Shown here: piece by piece, positions 26,454-35,958 of the stretch
Layout of the letters: the number at the start of each line of letters is the position of its first letter
How positions within the stretch are numbered: the first letter of the stretch is position 1
Assembly: GCF_005047595.1 (NCBI RefSeq)
Contig: NZ_SUPL01000002.1
Span: forward strand, 62,001 to 126,000
Source: Pontimicrobium aquaticum
GTDB taxonomy: Bacteria; Bacteroidota; Bacteroidia; Flavobacteriales; Flavobacteriaceae
Direction: 5' to 3'
DNA length: 64,000 bases
Made by a program: the position numbers and the translations under genes
The notes under the pieces: model-generated
Databases searched by the model: none
The model's input: only the letters and a program-made list of their open reading frames with translations
What the model was told of the DNA's origin: nothing

Positions 26454-27539
26454 ATGGAAAACAAAAAAGAACTTAGAACATGGTTAGATAATTTTGGGTT
26501 AGATCATCCATTAGTAATTGCTGGACCATGTAGTGCCGAAACCGAAGAACAAGTATTAACTATAGCACATCAACTAAAAGATAGTGATGCTACTGTTTTG
26601 CGTGCAGGAATTTGGAAGCCCAGAACGCGTCCAGGTAATTTTGAAGGTGTAGGTGCTTTAGGCTTAAAATGGATGCAAAAGGCTAAAGAAGAAACAGGAT
26701 TACTTACTGCTACCGAAGTTGCTAATGCAAACCATGTAGATTTAGCGTTACAACATGATATTGATATTTTATGGATTGGAGCGAGATCTACGGTTAGTCC
26801 GTTTATCGTACAAGAAATTGCCGAAGCACTTAAAGGAACAGATAAACCTGTATTAATTAAAAATCCTGTAAATCCAGATTTAGCACTTTGGCTAGGTGCT
26901 GTAGAGCGTTTTTACACCGCTGATGTTAAGAATTTAGGGGTGATTCACAGAGGGTTTTCAACTTATGAAAAAACGAGATACCGTAATAATCCAGAGTGGC
27001 AATTACCAATCGATTTACAAAATAAATTCCCAGATTTACCATTAATATTAGACCCTTCGCATATTGCAGGAAGACGTGATATTATTTTCGATTTATGCCA
27101 GACAGGGTTGGATTTAAATTTTGATGGATTAATGGTAGAAACACATCACAATCCAGATAAAGCTTGGAGTGATGCTGCACAGCAAATTACGCCTTCTGAT
27201 TTGATTCAGTATATGGAAGATTTGAAGATTAGAAAAGAAACCTCTGCTGAAGCTGAATTTAAAAATAGCATTAACACGTTGCGTACTCAAATAGATGTAA
27301 TAGACCATCAATTAATAGAGGTGTTAGGTAAGCGTATGAAAGTATCAGATGCCATAGGTAATCTTAAAAAAGCGAATAACGTAGCAGTATTACAATCTAA
27401 ACGATGGAACGAGATTTTAGGTAAAATGATATTAGAAGGTGAGCAACATAAATTAAGTGAAGAGTTTGTATTGAGAATGTTTAAAGCCATTCACCAAGAA
27501 TCGATTAATCATCAAGAAAAGATATTTAAACAACAATAA
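26454..27539 (+). CDS. Bifunctional DAHP synthase / chorismate mutase
   Basis: 361 residues. Residues ~1-262 form a class I-beta (KDPS-like) DAHP synthase, with AGPCSAETEEQ, RAGIWKPRTRPGNFEG and the metal/substrate segments LDPSHIAGRR and VETHHNPDKAWSDA. Residues ~268-361 are an AroQ chorismate mutase (INTLRTQIDVIDHQLIEVLGKRMK). The mutase is at the C-terminus, opposite to the Bacillus arrangement. The chain controls both the entry step to the shikimate pathway and the chorismate branch point, and the mutase domain may carry prephenate feedback. Last gene of the operon, followed by a strong terminator. Confidence 0.95.
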   Translation: MENKKELRTWLDNFGLDHPLVIAGPCSAETEEQVLTIAHQLKDSDATVLRAGIWKPRTRPGNFEGVGALGLKWMQKAKEETGLLTATEVANANHVDLALQHDIDILWIGARSTVSPFIVQEIAEALKGTDKPVLIKNPVNPDLALWLGAVERFYTADVKNLGVIHRGFSTYEKTRYRNNPEWQLPIDLQNKFPDLPLILDPSHIAGRRDIIFDLCQTGLDLNFDGLMVETHHNPDKAWSDAAQQITPSDLIQYMEDLKIRKETSAEAEFKNSINTLRTQIDVIDHQLIEVLGKRMKVSDAIGNLKKANNVAVLQSKRWNEILGKMILEGEQHKLSEEFVLRMFKAIHQESINHQEKIFKQQ

Positions 27540-27540
27540 T

Positions 27541-27567
27541 AAAAAAGGTGCCAATGGCGCCTTTTTT
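27541..27567. terminator. Bidirectional intrinsic terminator
   Basis: A6, the stem GGTGCC (27547-27552), loop AAT, GGCGCC (27556-27561) with one wobble pair, then T6. It serves the aromatic operon and the convergent minus-strand gene, whose stop codon lies in the T-tract. Confidence 0.85.
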
Positions 27568-28015
27568 AATTAGTTCTTTTAAAAATATATCTGGTTATAA
27601 AAATACCATTGCCATCACCTTTACCTGAGTCGCTTTCAACAGCACTTGTAACAAAAGCTAATTCCCAACCTTCACTAATCATAGAATTGATTTTAGAAGA
27701 AATTACAGCATCGTTAGCAGCAATATTTTGAAAACGGATGCCTCCAAGGTTAAAAAAGTTTAAAAGTTTAGTTTCTTCAAAATCTTTAACACGAATATCT
27801 TTTCTTTTAGATTTGTTTCTAGTGTTATCATCTTCTGTTTGCTCAGACGTAAATTCTTTATAATCTCTATCTTCTTCTGTAGAAATCAGCCTAGATCTAC
27901 CTAAGCCAGCAGGAACAATAGACTCTACACTAGTAATTACTTTATACTCTACTTGTGCATTAATTTCGATGCAAACAAAAAATAAAAGAGCTATTAATAC
28001 TGGAATTTTTTTCAT
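27566..28015 (-). CDS. Small exported protein, DUF4177-like
   Basis: 149 residues. A signal peptide (1-20, ending INAQ) is followed by a small alpha/beta protein with the pattern EYKVITSVES near the N-terminus and INSMISEGWELAFVTS with a terminal FITRYIFKR, resembling DUF4177-type proteins in which a conserved Gly-Trp-Glu-Leu precedes a strand. The middle (about residues 45-80) is highly charged and probably disordered. No function is known. Single gene between the aromatic operon and rsgA. Confidence 0.55.
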   Translation of the reverse strand: MKKIPVLIALLFFVCIEINAQVEYKVITSVESIVPAGLGRSRLISTEEDRDYKEFTSEQTEDDNTRNKSKRKDIRVKDFEETKLLNFFNLGGIRFQNIAANDAVISSKINSMISEGWELAFVTSAVESDSGKGDGNGIFITRYIFKRTN

Positions 28016-28101
28016 TTTTTAATATTTTTAATTTATATGATTCTAAGATAAGACTTTCTTTATATAAAATTGTTACTTTGTAATTCAGTTTAATTTAATT
28101 A

Positions 28102-29052
28102 ATGACAGGACTCGTTTATAAATCTACAGGAAGTTGGTACACCGTTAAAACCCTTAATGGAAAATTTTATGAATGTAGAATTAAGGGGAAATTTCGTTTA
28201 AAAGGCATAAAAAGTACTAACCCAATTGCCGTTGGTGATTATGTGGAGTTTGAGTTAGAAACCAAAAACAACCAAGAAACAGGTGTTATAAACCGTATTC
28301 AGGATCGAAAAAATTATATTGTTAGAAAATCGGTAAACCTATCAAAGCAAACACACATTATTGCGAGTAACATTGATCAAGTGTTCCTATTAGTGACCAT
28401 TAACAATCCACCAACCTTTACAACTTTTATAGATAGGTTTTTAATAACCGCAGAAGCATATTCAATAAAAGCGGTGTTATTATTCAATAAAATTGACACC
28501 TATGACGAGGAAACGCTTTTAGAAGTAAAATATTTAGCAGCATTATATAGAAAAATAGGGTATGAGTGCATAGGTATTTCGGCTAAAACAGGCAAAAACA
28601 TAGACAAGGTTAAAGTGTTAATGAAGGATAAGGTGAGCATGTTTACTGGCCATTCTGGAGTTGGAAAATCTACATTAATTAATGCCATTGAACCTGGATT
28701 GGATTTAAAAACTAAAGAAATTTCTGAACAACACCAGCAAGGACAACATACTACTACCTTTGCCGAAATGTTTGACTTAAGCTTTGATGCTAAAATAATT
28801 GATACACCAGGGATAAAAGGTTTTGGAGTTGTAGATATGGATAAGGAAGAAGTTGGTGACTATTTTCCTGAATTTTTCGAATTAAAACAACATTGTAAGT
28901 TTAATAATTGTTTACATATTCATGAACCAAATTGTGCTGTTAAGGAAGCATTGGATAATGATGAAATAGCGTATTCAAGATACAGAAGCTATCTACAAAT
29001 TCTAGAAGGTGAAGACGAACATTTTAGAACCGATAATTTTGGCAAGGAATAA
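28102..29052 (+). CDS. rsgA: Ribosome small subunit-dependent GTPase A
   Basis: 316 residues with an N-terminal OB fold, a circularly permuted GTPase and a C-terminal zinc knuckle. The G motifs occur in permuted order: NKID (129-132), GHSGVGKS (183-190), then DTPG (234-237). Zinc ligands are Cys265, Cys270, His272 or His274, and Cys278. It matures the 30S ribosomal subunit. Its stop is directly followed by dtd with no gap, so the two are co-translated. Confidence 0.97.
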   Translation: MTGLVYKSTGSWYTVKTLNGKFYECRIKGKFRLKGIKSTNPIAVGDYVEFELETKNNQETGVINRIQDRKNYIVRKSVNLSKQTHIIASNIDQVFLLVTINNPPTFTTFIDRFLITAEAYSIKAVLLFNKIDTYDEETLLEVKYLAALYRKIGYECIGISAKTGKNIDKVKVLMKDKVSMFTGHSGVGKSTLINAIEPGLDLKTKEISEQHQQGQHTTTFAEMFDLSFDAKIIDTPGIKGFGVVDMDKEEVGDYFPEFFELKQHCKFNNCLHIHEPNCAVKEALDNDEIAYSRYRSYLQILEGEDEHFRTDNFGKE

Positions 29053-29505
29053 ATGAAAGCAGTAATACAACGCGTTACTAAAGCAAGTGTCACTACTGGT
29101 AGAGTAAAAGTGGCATCCATTAATGATGGCTTATTAATATTACTTGGAATTATTAATGAAGATACTCAAGAAGATATTACATGGTTAAGTAATAAAATTG
29201 CTAATCTAAGAGTTTTTGGAGATGACCAAGGTGTTATGAATAAATCTATCTTAGATATTAATGGCGATGCTATTGTAGTAAGCCAATTTACACTACACGC
29301 AAACACAAAAAAGGGTAACAGACCAAGTTACATTAAAGCAGCAAAACCAGATGTGGCTATTCCATTATACGAACAGTTTGTATCACAACTTGAAAGCGAT
29401 TTAGGTAAAAGAGTGCAAACTGGTGAGTTTGGAGCCGATATGAAAGTAGAATTAATTAACGATGGACCTGTAACCATAATTATTGACACCAAACAAAAAG
29501 GGTAA
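29053..29505 (+). CDS. dtd: D-aminoacyl-tRNA deacylase
   Basis: 150 residues of the DTD fold. It hydrolyses D-aminoacyl-tRNA (and Gly-tRNA-Ala), protecting translation. The Ser-Gln motif SQFTLHA and the Gly-cisPro-type DGPVT motif near the C-terminus are both present. The N-terminus MKAVIQRVTKASV is typical. It begins one base after the rsgA stop. The downstream neighbours are DUF3857 paralogs. Confidence 0.97.
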   Translation: MKAVIQRVTKASVTTGRVKVASINDGLLILLGIINEDTQEDITWLSNKIANLRVFGDDQGVMNKSILDINGDAIVVSQFTLHANTKKGNRPSYIKAAKPDVAIPLYEQFVSQLESDLGKRVQTGEFGADMKVELINDGPVTIIIDTKQKG

Positions 29506-29654
29506 AAGCATCAATAAGCTTGGATTTTAACTATATTTTTAGTAGGATTTATACTTCAAAAATTAAAAAAAATTATATATTAGCATCACATTGCAGTTGT
29601 CATTTGATAAGTCCCCTAAGACTACAAAATTAGTTTTTTATTAAATCTACTTAT

Positions 29655-31565
29655 ATGAATTATAAAAATATAGTAGGCGTTTTTTTGGTGTTTACTACCT
29701 TTAATGTTCTGTCGCAGAACAATTCGCTTGCTGTGACTGAAATTCCAGAAGAGCTTAAAAAAAGTGCAAATGCGGTAATTAGAAGTTATGATGTTACTGT
29801 AGATTTAAGCTCAGTAAATAAGATGATTGTAAATACTAAGCGTATAATTACTGTGCTTAATAAAGAGGGAAATAAAAGTATTCGTGCATATGAACGCTAC
29901 GATAATAATTCTAAAATCAGAGATATAAGGGCTATTGTTTATGATAGATTTGGAAAAGAAATTAAAAAGATAAAGAAGAATGATTTTAAAGATGTTAGTG
30001 ATGTTGATGTACAGACTTTATACTCTGATAGTAGGGTAAAATATCTAGATTATACACCTATTGCATATCCTTATACTGTTGAGTATATTAGTGAAACTGT
30101 AAACGGTACTACAGGATACTTACCTCGGTACTTGCCAATTAATAGTTATTTTTTAAGCGTAGAAAAAAGTTCTTATACATTAAATTATGCATCAAATCTA
30201 AATATTAGAGTTCAAGAGAAAAACACAGAAAATATTGGTTTGATAAGAGAAGAATCTTCAGGAATAATTAATTATAAAACCAATAGTATTAATGCTATTA
30301 AACCAGAATCGCACAGTTCACCATTAGAGAACATTATTCCTAAAATTTTATTTGCTTCAAACGAATTCTATTATGAAGGTGTACCAGCAAAAGCTGAAAA
30401 CTGGAATGAGTTGGGTGATTGGATTTATCAACGTTTGCTAAAGGATGTTAACGATTTGCCTACAAGTACAATAGCACATGTTAAAAAACTAGTACAGAAC
30501 GAAAGCGATGATATTGCTAAAGCAAGAAAAATCTATCAATATGTTCAAGATAAAACTAGATATATAAGCGTACAGGTAGGTATTGGAGGATGGAAGCCTT
30601 TTAATGCATCAGATGTAGACAGGTTAGGCTATGGAGATTGTAAGGGGCTAACTAATTATACTATGGCTTTATTGGAAGCAGTTGGAGTTAAAGCAAACTA
30701 TGCATTAGTCCACTCTGGGAGTTCTCAGCAGAGTTTCGATGAGAATTTTGCAATAATGCAAGGAAATCATGTTATTCTAAATATACCTTTAGAAAATGAT
30801 GAAAATATATGGCTAGAGTGTACTAGCCAAAAATCACCTTTTGGCTTCATAGGATCTTTTACAGATAATAGGAATGTTTTAGTAGTATCACCAGAAGGAG
30901 GAGAAATAAAGCGTACAAAAAAGTATAATATTGGAGAAAATAGGCAAACCATTAGCGGTGAATGCAATATCGATTCTAATGGAAACATTAAGATAGACGC
31001 TACTGTTCTTTCAGAAGGCATACAATACGATGATAAATATTACTTAGAAAGCTTGGAGGAAAGAGATTTGGAGAAACATTATAAAGAAAGGTGGAGTTAT
31101 ATAAATAATATTTCCATTAGCAAAATGGAAATTATAAATGATAAGGAACAAATCAAATTTAAAGAAATCATCTCTTTTAGTGCGTCAAATTATTTGAATA
31201 TTGTAGAAGACAAAATGTTACTTAACCTTAATGTATTGAATCGAAATACATATATCCCAGATAGATATAGAAATAGAAAGTTACCACTTGTAATAAGAAG
31301 AGGGTTTAAAGATTTTGATGAAGTAAAAATTTCTATACCTAAAGGCTATAAAGTAGAATCAATACCAAATGATAAGATTATTGAAACCAAATTTGGGAAT
31401 TATAAAATGAGTTTAAAGATTAATGGAGAAACCACATTAATTTACAAAAGAGAATTTACTCTAAATGATGGTGAATTTCCAAAAGAAGATTACTCAGATT
31501 TTAGAGCATTTTACAGAAATGTATCTAAAAGTGATAGCGCTAAATTAATACTAGTTAAAAAATAA
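29655..31565 (+). CDS. DUF3857 / transglutaminase-like exported protein, paralog 1
   Basis: 636 residues: a signal peptide (1-20), a DUF3857 beta-rich domain (about 45-230), a transglutaminase-like domain (about 260-400), and a C-terminal beta domain. The catalytic Cys is present in YGDCKGL (Cys329) and His in GNHVIL (His372); the third position reads Glu388 instead of the usual Asp (WLECTS). It is thus the only one of three adjacent paralogs that could still be a Cys protease or transglutaminase. Predicted periplasmic. Function of the family is unknown. Five bases separate it from paralog 2. Confidence 0.8.
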   Translation: MNYKNIVGVFLVFTTFNVLSQNNSLAVTEIPEELKKSANAVIRSYDVTVDLSSVNKMIVNTKRIITVLNKEGNKSIRAYERYDNNSKIRDIRAIVYDRFGKEIKKIKKNDFKDVSDVDVQTLYSDSRVKYLDYTPIAYPYTVEYISETVNGTTGYLPRYLPINSYFLSVEKSSYTLNYASNLNIRVQEKNTENIGLIREESSGIINYKTNSINAIKPESHSSPLENIIPKILFASNEFYYEGVPAKAENWNELGDWIYQRLLKDVNDLPTSTIAHVKKLVQNESDDIAKARKIYQYVQDKTRYISVQVGIGGWKPFNASDVDRLGYGDCKGLTNYTMALLEAVGVKANYALVHSGSSQQSFDENFAIMQGNHVILNIPLENDENIWLECTSQKSPFGFIGSFTDNRNVLVVSPEGGEIKRTKKYNIGENRQTISGECNIDSNGNIKIDATVLSEGIQYDDKYYLESLEERDLEKHYKERWSYINNISISKMEIINDKEQIKFKEIISFSASNYLNIVEDKMLLNLNVLNRNTYIPDRYRNRKLPLVIRRGFKDFDEVKISIPKGYKVESIPNDKIIETKFGNYKMSLKINGETTLIYKREFTLNDGEFPKEDYSDFRAFYRNVSKSDSAKLILVKK

Positions 31566-31570
31566 AGAAA

Positions 31571-33584
31571 ATGAAAGAAATTATATTGCTATTGTTTTTA
31601 AGCATTAACATAACCACATATTCTCAAGACTATAAATTTGGTAAAGTATCGAAAGATGAATTGCAAGAAAAGTTTAACCCTCTAGATTCATCTGCAAATG
31701 CAACCTATTTGTATAAGTATAGAAAAACTCATTTTGAGTATAGGAAAGATGATGGGTTTGTTTTAGTAACTGATATTCATGAAAGGTTAAAAATTTATAA
31801 CCAAGAAGGGTTTTCATATGCAACAAATTCGGTTTTAGCTTATAAAAATGGAGGAATAAAAGAAAAGGTAACTGGCTTAAAAGCATATACCTATAATTTA
31901 GTTAACAATAAAATAGAAGAGGATAAGCTTAAAAAAGATGCGATTTTTGATACTGAAATATCCAAATTTAGAGATGAAGTGAAATTTACCATGCCCAATA
32001 TTAAAATTGGGTCGATTATAGAATACAAGTATAAAATTGTGTCTCCATTTGCAACTAATGTAGATGAATTTGTGTTTCAACATGATATTCCAGTTAAAAA
32101 AATTGAAGCAAGGTTTGAGGCACCAGAATATTATAAATTTAAGTTAAATGCTAAGGGATTTTTAAATATTGTGCCTGAACAAGAAACTAGTCAAGATAAA
32201 ATTGAATTTACAACTAAGATACGACCTAAAGCAGGAATTGCTAGTAATAAAACATCAAGTTATAGTACCTCAAGAGTTGAATTCACTAAGCATATCTGGA
32301 AATATAATTTGTCCAACATTCCTGCATTAAAAAGCGAGCCGTTTGTTAATAACATAAATAATTATCGTTCATCTGTAAAGTATGAGTTGTCTTATACTCA
32401 GTTTCCAAATACTTCTATGGAATATTACTCTACTACTTGGGAAGATGTTGTTAAGACCATTTATGAAAGTGAGGATTTTGGTCGCGAACTTGAAAAATCT
32501 AACTATTATAAAGATGACATAGATAAGCTTTTAGCAAATAATTCTAATCCTCAGGAAATAATTGGACTAATCTATAATTATGTAAAAACTCAAGTTAAAT
32601 GGAATGGGTATTATAGTAAGTACACTAATAAAGGCGTGAGAAAAGCATATAACGATCAAGTTGGTAATGTTGCAGAGATAAACTTAATGTTAACATCTAT
32701 GTTACGATATGCAGGTGTTAACTCAAATCCTGTTTTAGTGAGTACAAGACAAAATGGAATTCCCTTATTCCCAACTAGGGAAGGCTATAACTATGTTATT
32801 TCTTGTGTAGAAGTTCCAAAAGGGGGTCATATTATTGGACGCAACGGGTAAGTATAGTTCACCAAATATATTGCCTTTTAGAACATTAAATTGGGAAGGT
32901 AGGATTATAAGAGAAAATGGAAGCTCTGCTTTAATTAATCTATACCCTAAAGAAAAATCAAAAAAAACGGTTTCAATGATGGTAGAGTTTGATGTAAATG
33001 GAAATATTAGGGGTACTATAAGAACTTTAAAGACTGCCTATAGAGCTATGGGTTATAGAGAATCTTATATAGAAACCAATAAAGAGCAATTCTTAGATGA
33101 TTTGGAAAACGATTATAATGGTATGTTAGTTTCAAATTTTGAGGTAAAGAATGACTTGGACCTCTCTAAGCCTATAATGGAGACTTATAACTTTGTTTTG
33201 GAAAGTCAAGCTGATGTTATTGGAGATGAAATGTATATTTCACCACTATTTTTTTTATCAACTATGGAAAACCCTTTTAAGCTAGAGAAAAGAGATTTTC
33301 CTGTTGATTTCGGATATCCGTATTTAGATAAATTTATGGTAAACATCAATATCCCTCAAGAATATTTAGTAGAATCAATGCCGAAACCAAAAATGATTAA
33401 ATTACCAGATAATTTAGGGACATTTAAGTACGAAATTGCAGAAAACAATGCTAAAATCCAATTAGTAGTAGAATCAGAAATTAATGAAGCTGTTATTTCA
33501 GCTTCTTATTATGAAGCATTAAAAGAATATTTTAAGCAAATGATTGAAAAAGAAAATGAAAAAATTGTATTAAAAAAAATATAA
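31571..33584 (+). pseudogene. DUF3857 / transglutaminase-like protein, paralog 2, interrupted by a frameshift
   Basis: Two reading frames, 31571-32851 and one resuming near 32826, together align end to end with paralog 3 at 33611 (662 residues). The break is in an A4G5 run at 32818-32826. Removing one G joins VEVPKG to VILLDATGKYS, matching VILLDATDKFS in paralog 3. A signal peptide and DUF3857 domain are intact in the first part, and the transglutaminase-like domain spans the break. As in paralog 3, the Cys motif reads GNVAEI and the His motif YNYV, so it would be non-catalytic even if restored. It could be a sequencing error, recent decay or slippage. Confidence 0.8.
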
Positions 33585-33610
33585 AAACAATCAATAAAGT
33601 ATCAGCTAAA

Positions 33611-35599
33611 ATGAAAAAACTATTCTCTTTATTATTTCTAGTGATATGTTTCTCAGTCAAATCTCAAAATTACAATTATGGGAAAATATCAAAAGAAGAT
33701 TTTTCTACACCAATAGATTCTGAAGACGATGCCGTTATTTTATACAAGAATAGAAAAACAAATTTTGATTATAATGCAAGCGATGGCTGGGTAGTAGTTA
33801 CAAAAATTCATCAACGAATAAAAATCAATTCCAAAAGTGGACTGGGTTGGGGAACACATAGTCGTTTATTATTGAAGTCTGGAGAGAATGAGGAAGAAGA
33901 AATGGTTGATATTAAAGGAGCTACTTATAATCTTACTGGAGGGAAAATAGAAAAAACAAAGCTAAAGAACAATGGTATTTTTGAAGAAGATTTAAATAAA
34001 TATAGAAACAAAGTAAGCTTAACAATGCCAAATGTTAAAGAGGGTAGTGTAATTGAATATCAATATACAATTAGATCTCCTTTTTGGAATATAAAAAGGG
34101 TTGATTTGCAGTATGATATACCAATTAAAAAGGCCGAAGTAAAAATTAATATTCCAGAGTACTTTATTTATAATAGATTTCAAAAAGGGTATCATCCTTT
34201 AGAATTAACTCAAACTACAAGTAATAGGAAAATACAGTACGTCTGGAGAGAAACAACAGGAGTAATTGCAACTGAAAGAAGAGAAAGCGAACTAGATTTT
34301 AAGGAAACAAGATACCTCATTTTAGCCAACAATATACCTTCAATGAAAAATGAGAAATATGTTAACAATATAAACAATTACAGAACTTCTTTTTTATTTG
34401 AATTAGCCCAGTATCGCCGACCAAACTCAATATTTAAGAATTACTCTTTAACTTGGGATGATGTTGTGAATACTATTTATAGAAGCGATTACTTTGGAGC
34501 TGAACTGAAAAAAACAGGGTATTACAAGGATGATATTGACGCAATTATTAGTGCTAACTCAAGCTTAGACAATAGAGTATATAATATTTATAATTTTGTT
34601 AAATCTAAAGTTAAATGGAATGGATATTATGGAAAACATGTTGATCAAGGAGTAAGAAAAGCTTACAAAGAACAAACAGGAAATGTAGCCGAAATTAATT
34701 TGATGCTAACATCGATGCTTAAGTATGCAGGATTAAATGCAAACCCAGTTTTAATAAGTACAAGAAGTAATGGTATCCCTTTGTTTCCAACCTTAAATGG
34801 CTATAATTATGTGGTAGCTGGTGTGGAAGGAGAAAATGGTGTGATATTATTAGATGCTACTGATAAGTTTAGCTCTCCAGATATATTACCATTTAGAGCT
34901 CTTAATTGGGAAGGGAGACTAGTTAGAGAAGATGGAAGTTCAAGTTTAATAAATTTATATCCAGAGCAAGCATCAAAAAGCACTATATCAATGATGGTAA
35001 AATTAAATGCTAATGGAGATATTGAAGGCTCATATAGAAAGGTTGTTACAAATCATGATGCAATGTTATATAGAGAGAACTATGTTAATATGAACAAAGA
35101 TCAATATTTAGAAGATTTAGAAAATAGTTTTACTGACCTTGTAGTTTCTGATTTTCAAGTAAAGAATGACAAAGACCTATCTAAACCAGTGATGGAATCA
35201 TATAGTTTTAATTTAGAAAATCAATTAGACAATCTTGGAGGTCAAATATTTATAACCCCTTTGTTTTTCTTAGCAGAGAAAGAAAATCCGTTTAAATTAG
35301 AGCAAAGAGAATATCCAATTGATTTTGGTTACCCATCAGAAAAGAAATACCGTATAAATATAAGCTTGCCAGAAGGATATGATGTAGAGTCCATGCCAGA
35401 ATCAGTAGCGTTTACTTTGCCTGAAAATATTGGAAGTTTTAAGTATATTATATCAAGAAACGGGAGTACTATTCAAGTATTGGTTGATTTTGCTATAAAT
35501 CAACCAATAATTTCAGCAGAATATTATAGCACTATAAAAGACTTATTTAAACAAATTATTGATAAAGAAAACGAACAAATTATCCTTAAAAAAATGTAA
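33611..35599 (+). CDS. DUF3857 / pseudo-transglutaminase exported protein, paralog 3
   Basis: 662 residues with signal peptide (1-18, ending VKS), DUF3857 domain, transglutaminase-like domain and C-terminal beta domain, co-linear with paralog 2. Compared with paralog 1, the catalytic Cys is replaced (GNVAEI, Val359 at the Cys position) and the His by Tyr400 (GYNYV); Asp415 in LLDAT is kept. The fold is therefore probably retained for binding rather than catalysis. Predicted periplasmic or outer-surface. Ligand unknown. It is followed after 2 bases by the mazG-like gene, so it belongs to the same transcription unit. Confidence 0.8.
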   Translation: MKKLFSLLFLVICFSVKSQNYNYGKISKEDFSTPIDSEDDAVILYKNRKTNFDYNASDGWVVVTKIHQRIKINSKSGLGWGTHSRLLLKSGENEEEEMVDIKGATYNLTGGKIEKTKLKNNGIFEEDLNKYRNKVSLTMPNVKEGSVIEYQYTIRSPFWNIKRVDLQYDIPIKKAEVKINIPEYFIYNRFQKGYHPLELTQTTSNRKIQYVWRETTGVIATERRESELDFKETRYLILANNIPSMKNEKYVNNINNYRTSFLFELAQYRRPNSIFKNYSLTWDDVVNTIYRSDYFGAELKKTGYYKDDIDAIISANSSLDNRVYNIYNFVKSKVKWNGYYGKHVDQGVRKAYKEQTGNVAEINLMLTSMLKYAGLNANPVLISTRSNGIPLFPTLNGYNYVVAGVEGENGVILLDATDKFSSPDILPFRALNWEGRLVREDGSSSLINLYPEQASKSTISMMVKLNANGDIEGSYRKVVTNHDAMLYRENYVNMNKDQYLEDLENSFTDLVVSDFQVKNDKDLSKPVMESYSFNLENQLDNLGGQIFITPLFFLAEKENPFKLEQREYPIDFGYPSEKKYRINISLPEGYDVESMPESVAFTLPENIGSFKYIISRNGSTIQVLVDFAINQPIISAEYYSTIKDLFKQIIDKENEQIILKKM

Positions 35600-35601
35600 T
35601 C

Positions 35602-35928
35602 ATGAACATCCAAAACGCACAAAAGGAAGTAGATAATTGGATTAAAACTCACGGTGTTCGTTATTTTAACGAGTTAACCAATATGGCACAACTTACCGAA
35701 GAGGTTGGTGAAGTGGCACGCATTATTGCTAGACGTTATGGTGAGCAAAGCGAAAAAGAAAGCGATAAAACCAAAGATTTAGGTGAAGAGTTGGCAGATG
35801 TTATGTTTGTAGTACTTTGTTTGGCAAATCAAACAGGTGTAAATCTTCAAGAAGCGTTCGATAAAAAATTAGATTTAAAAACAAAAAGAGATCACGATAG
35901 GCACCATAATAACGAAAAGTTAAAGTAA
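35602..35928 (+). CDS. MazG-like nucleotide pyrophosphohydrolase
   Basis: 108 residues, all helical, with the metal-binding pattern EEVGEVARII followed by GEELADVMFVVLCLA, i.e. the EExxE and ExxD signatures of the MazG/all-alpha NTP pyrophosphohydrolase family. It likely hydrolyses a non-canonical (d)NTP to the monophosphate. Length fits the single-domain form. It sits between the DUF3857 cluster and aroA, in tight spacing with both. Confidence 0.88.
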   Translation: MNIQNAQKEVDNWIKTHGVRYFNELTNMAQLTEEVGEVARIIARRYGEQSEKESDKTKDLGEELADVMFVVLCLANQTGVNLQEAFDKKLDLKTKRDHDRHHNNEKLK

Positions 35929-35958
35929 CTTTGTAAAGCTCTAAAACGAGTTGTTATT

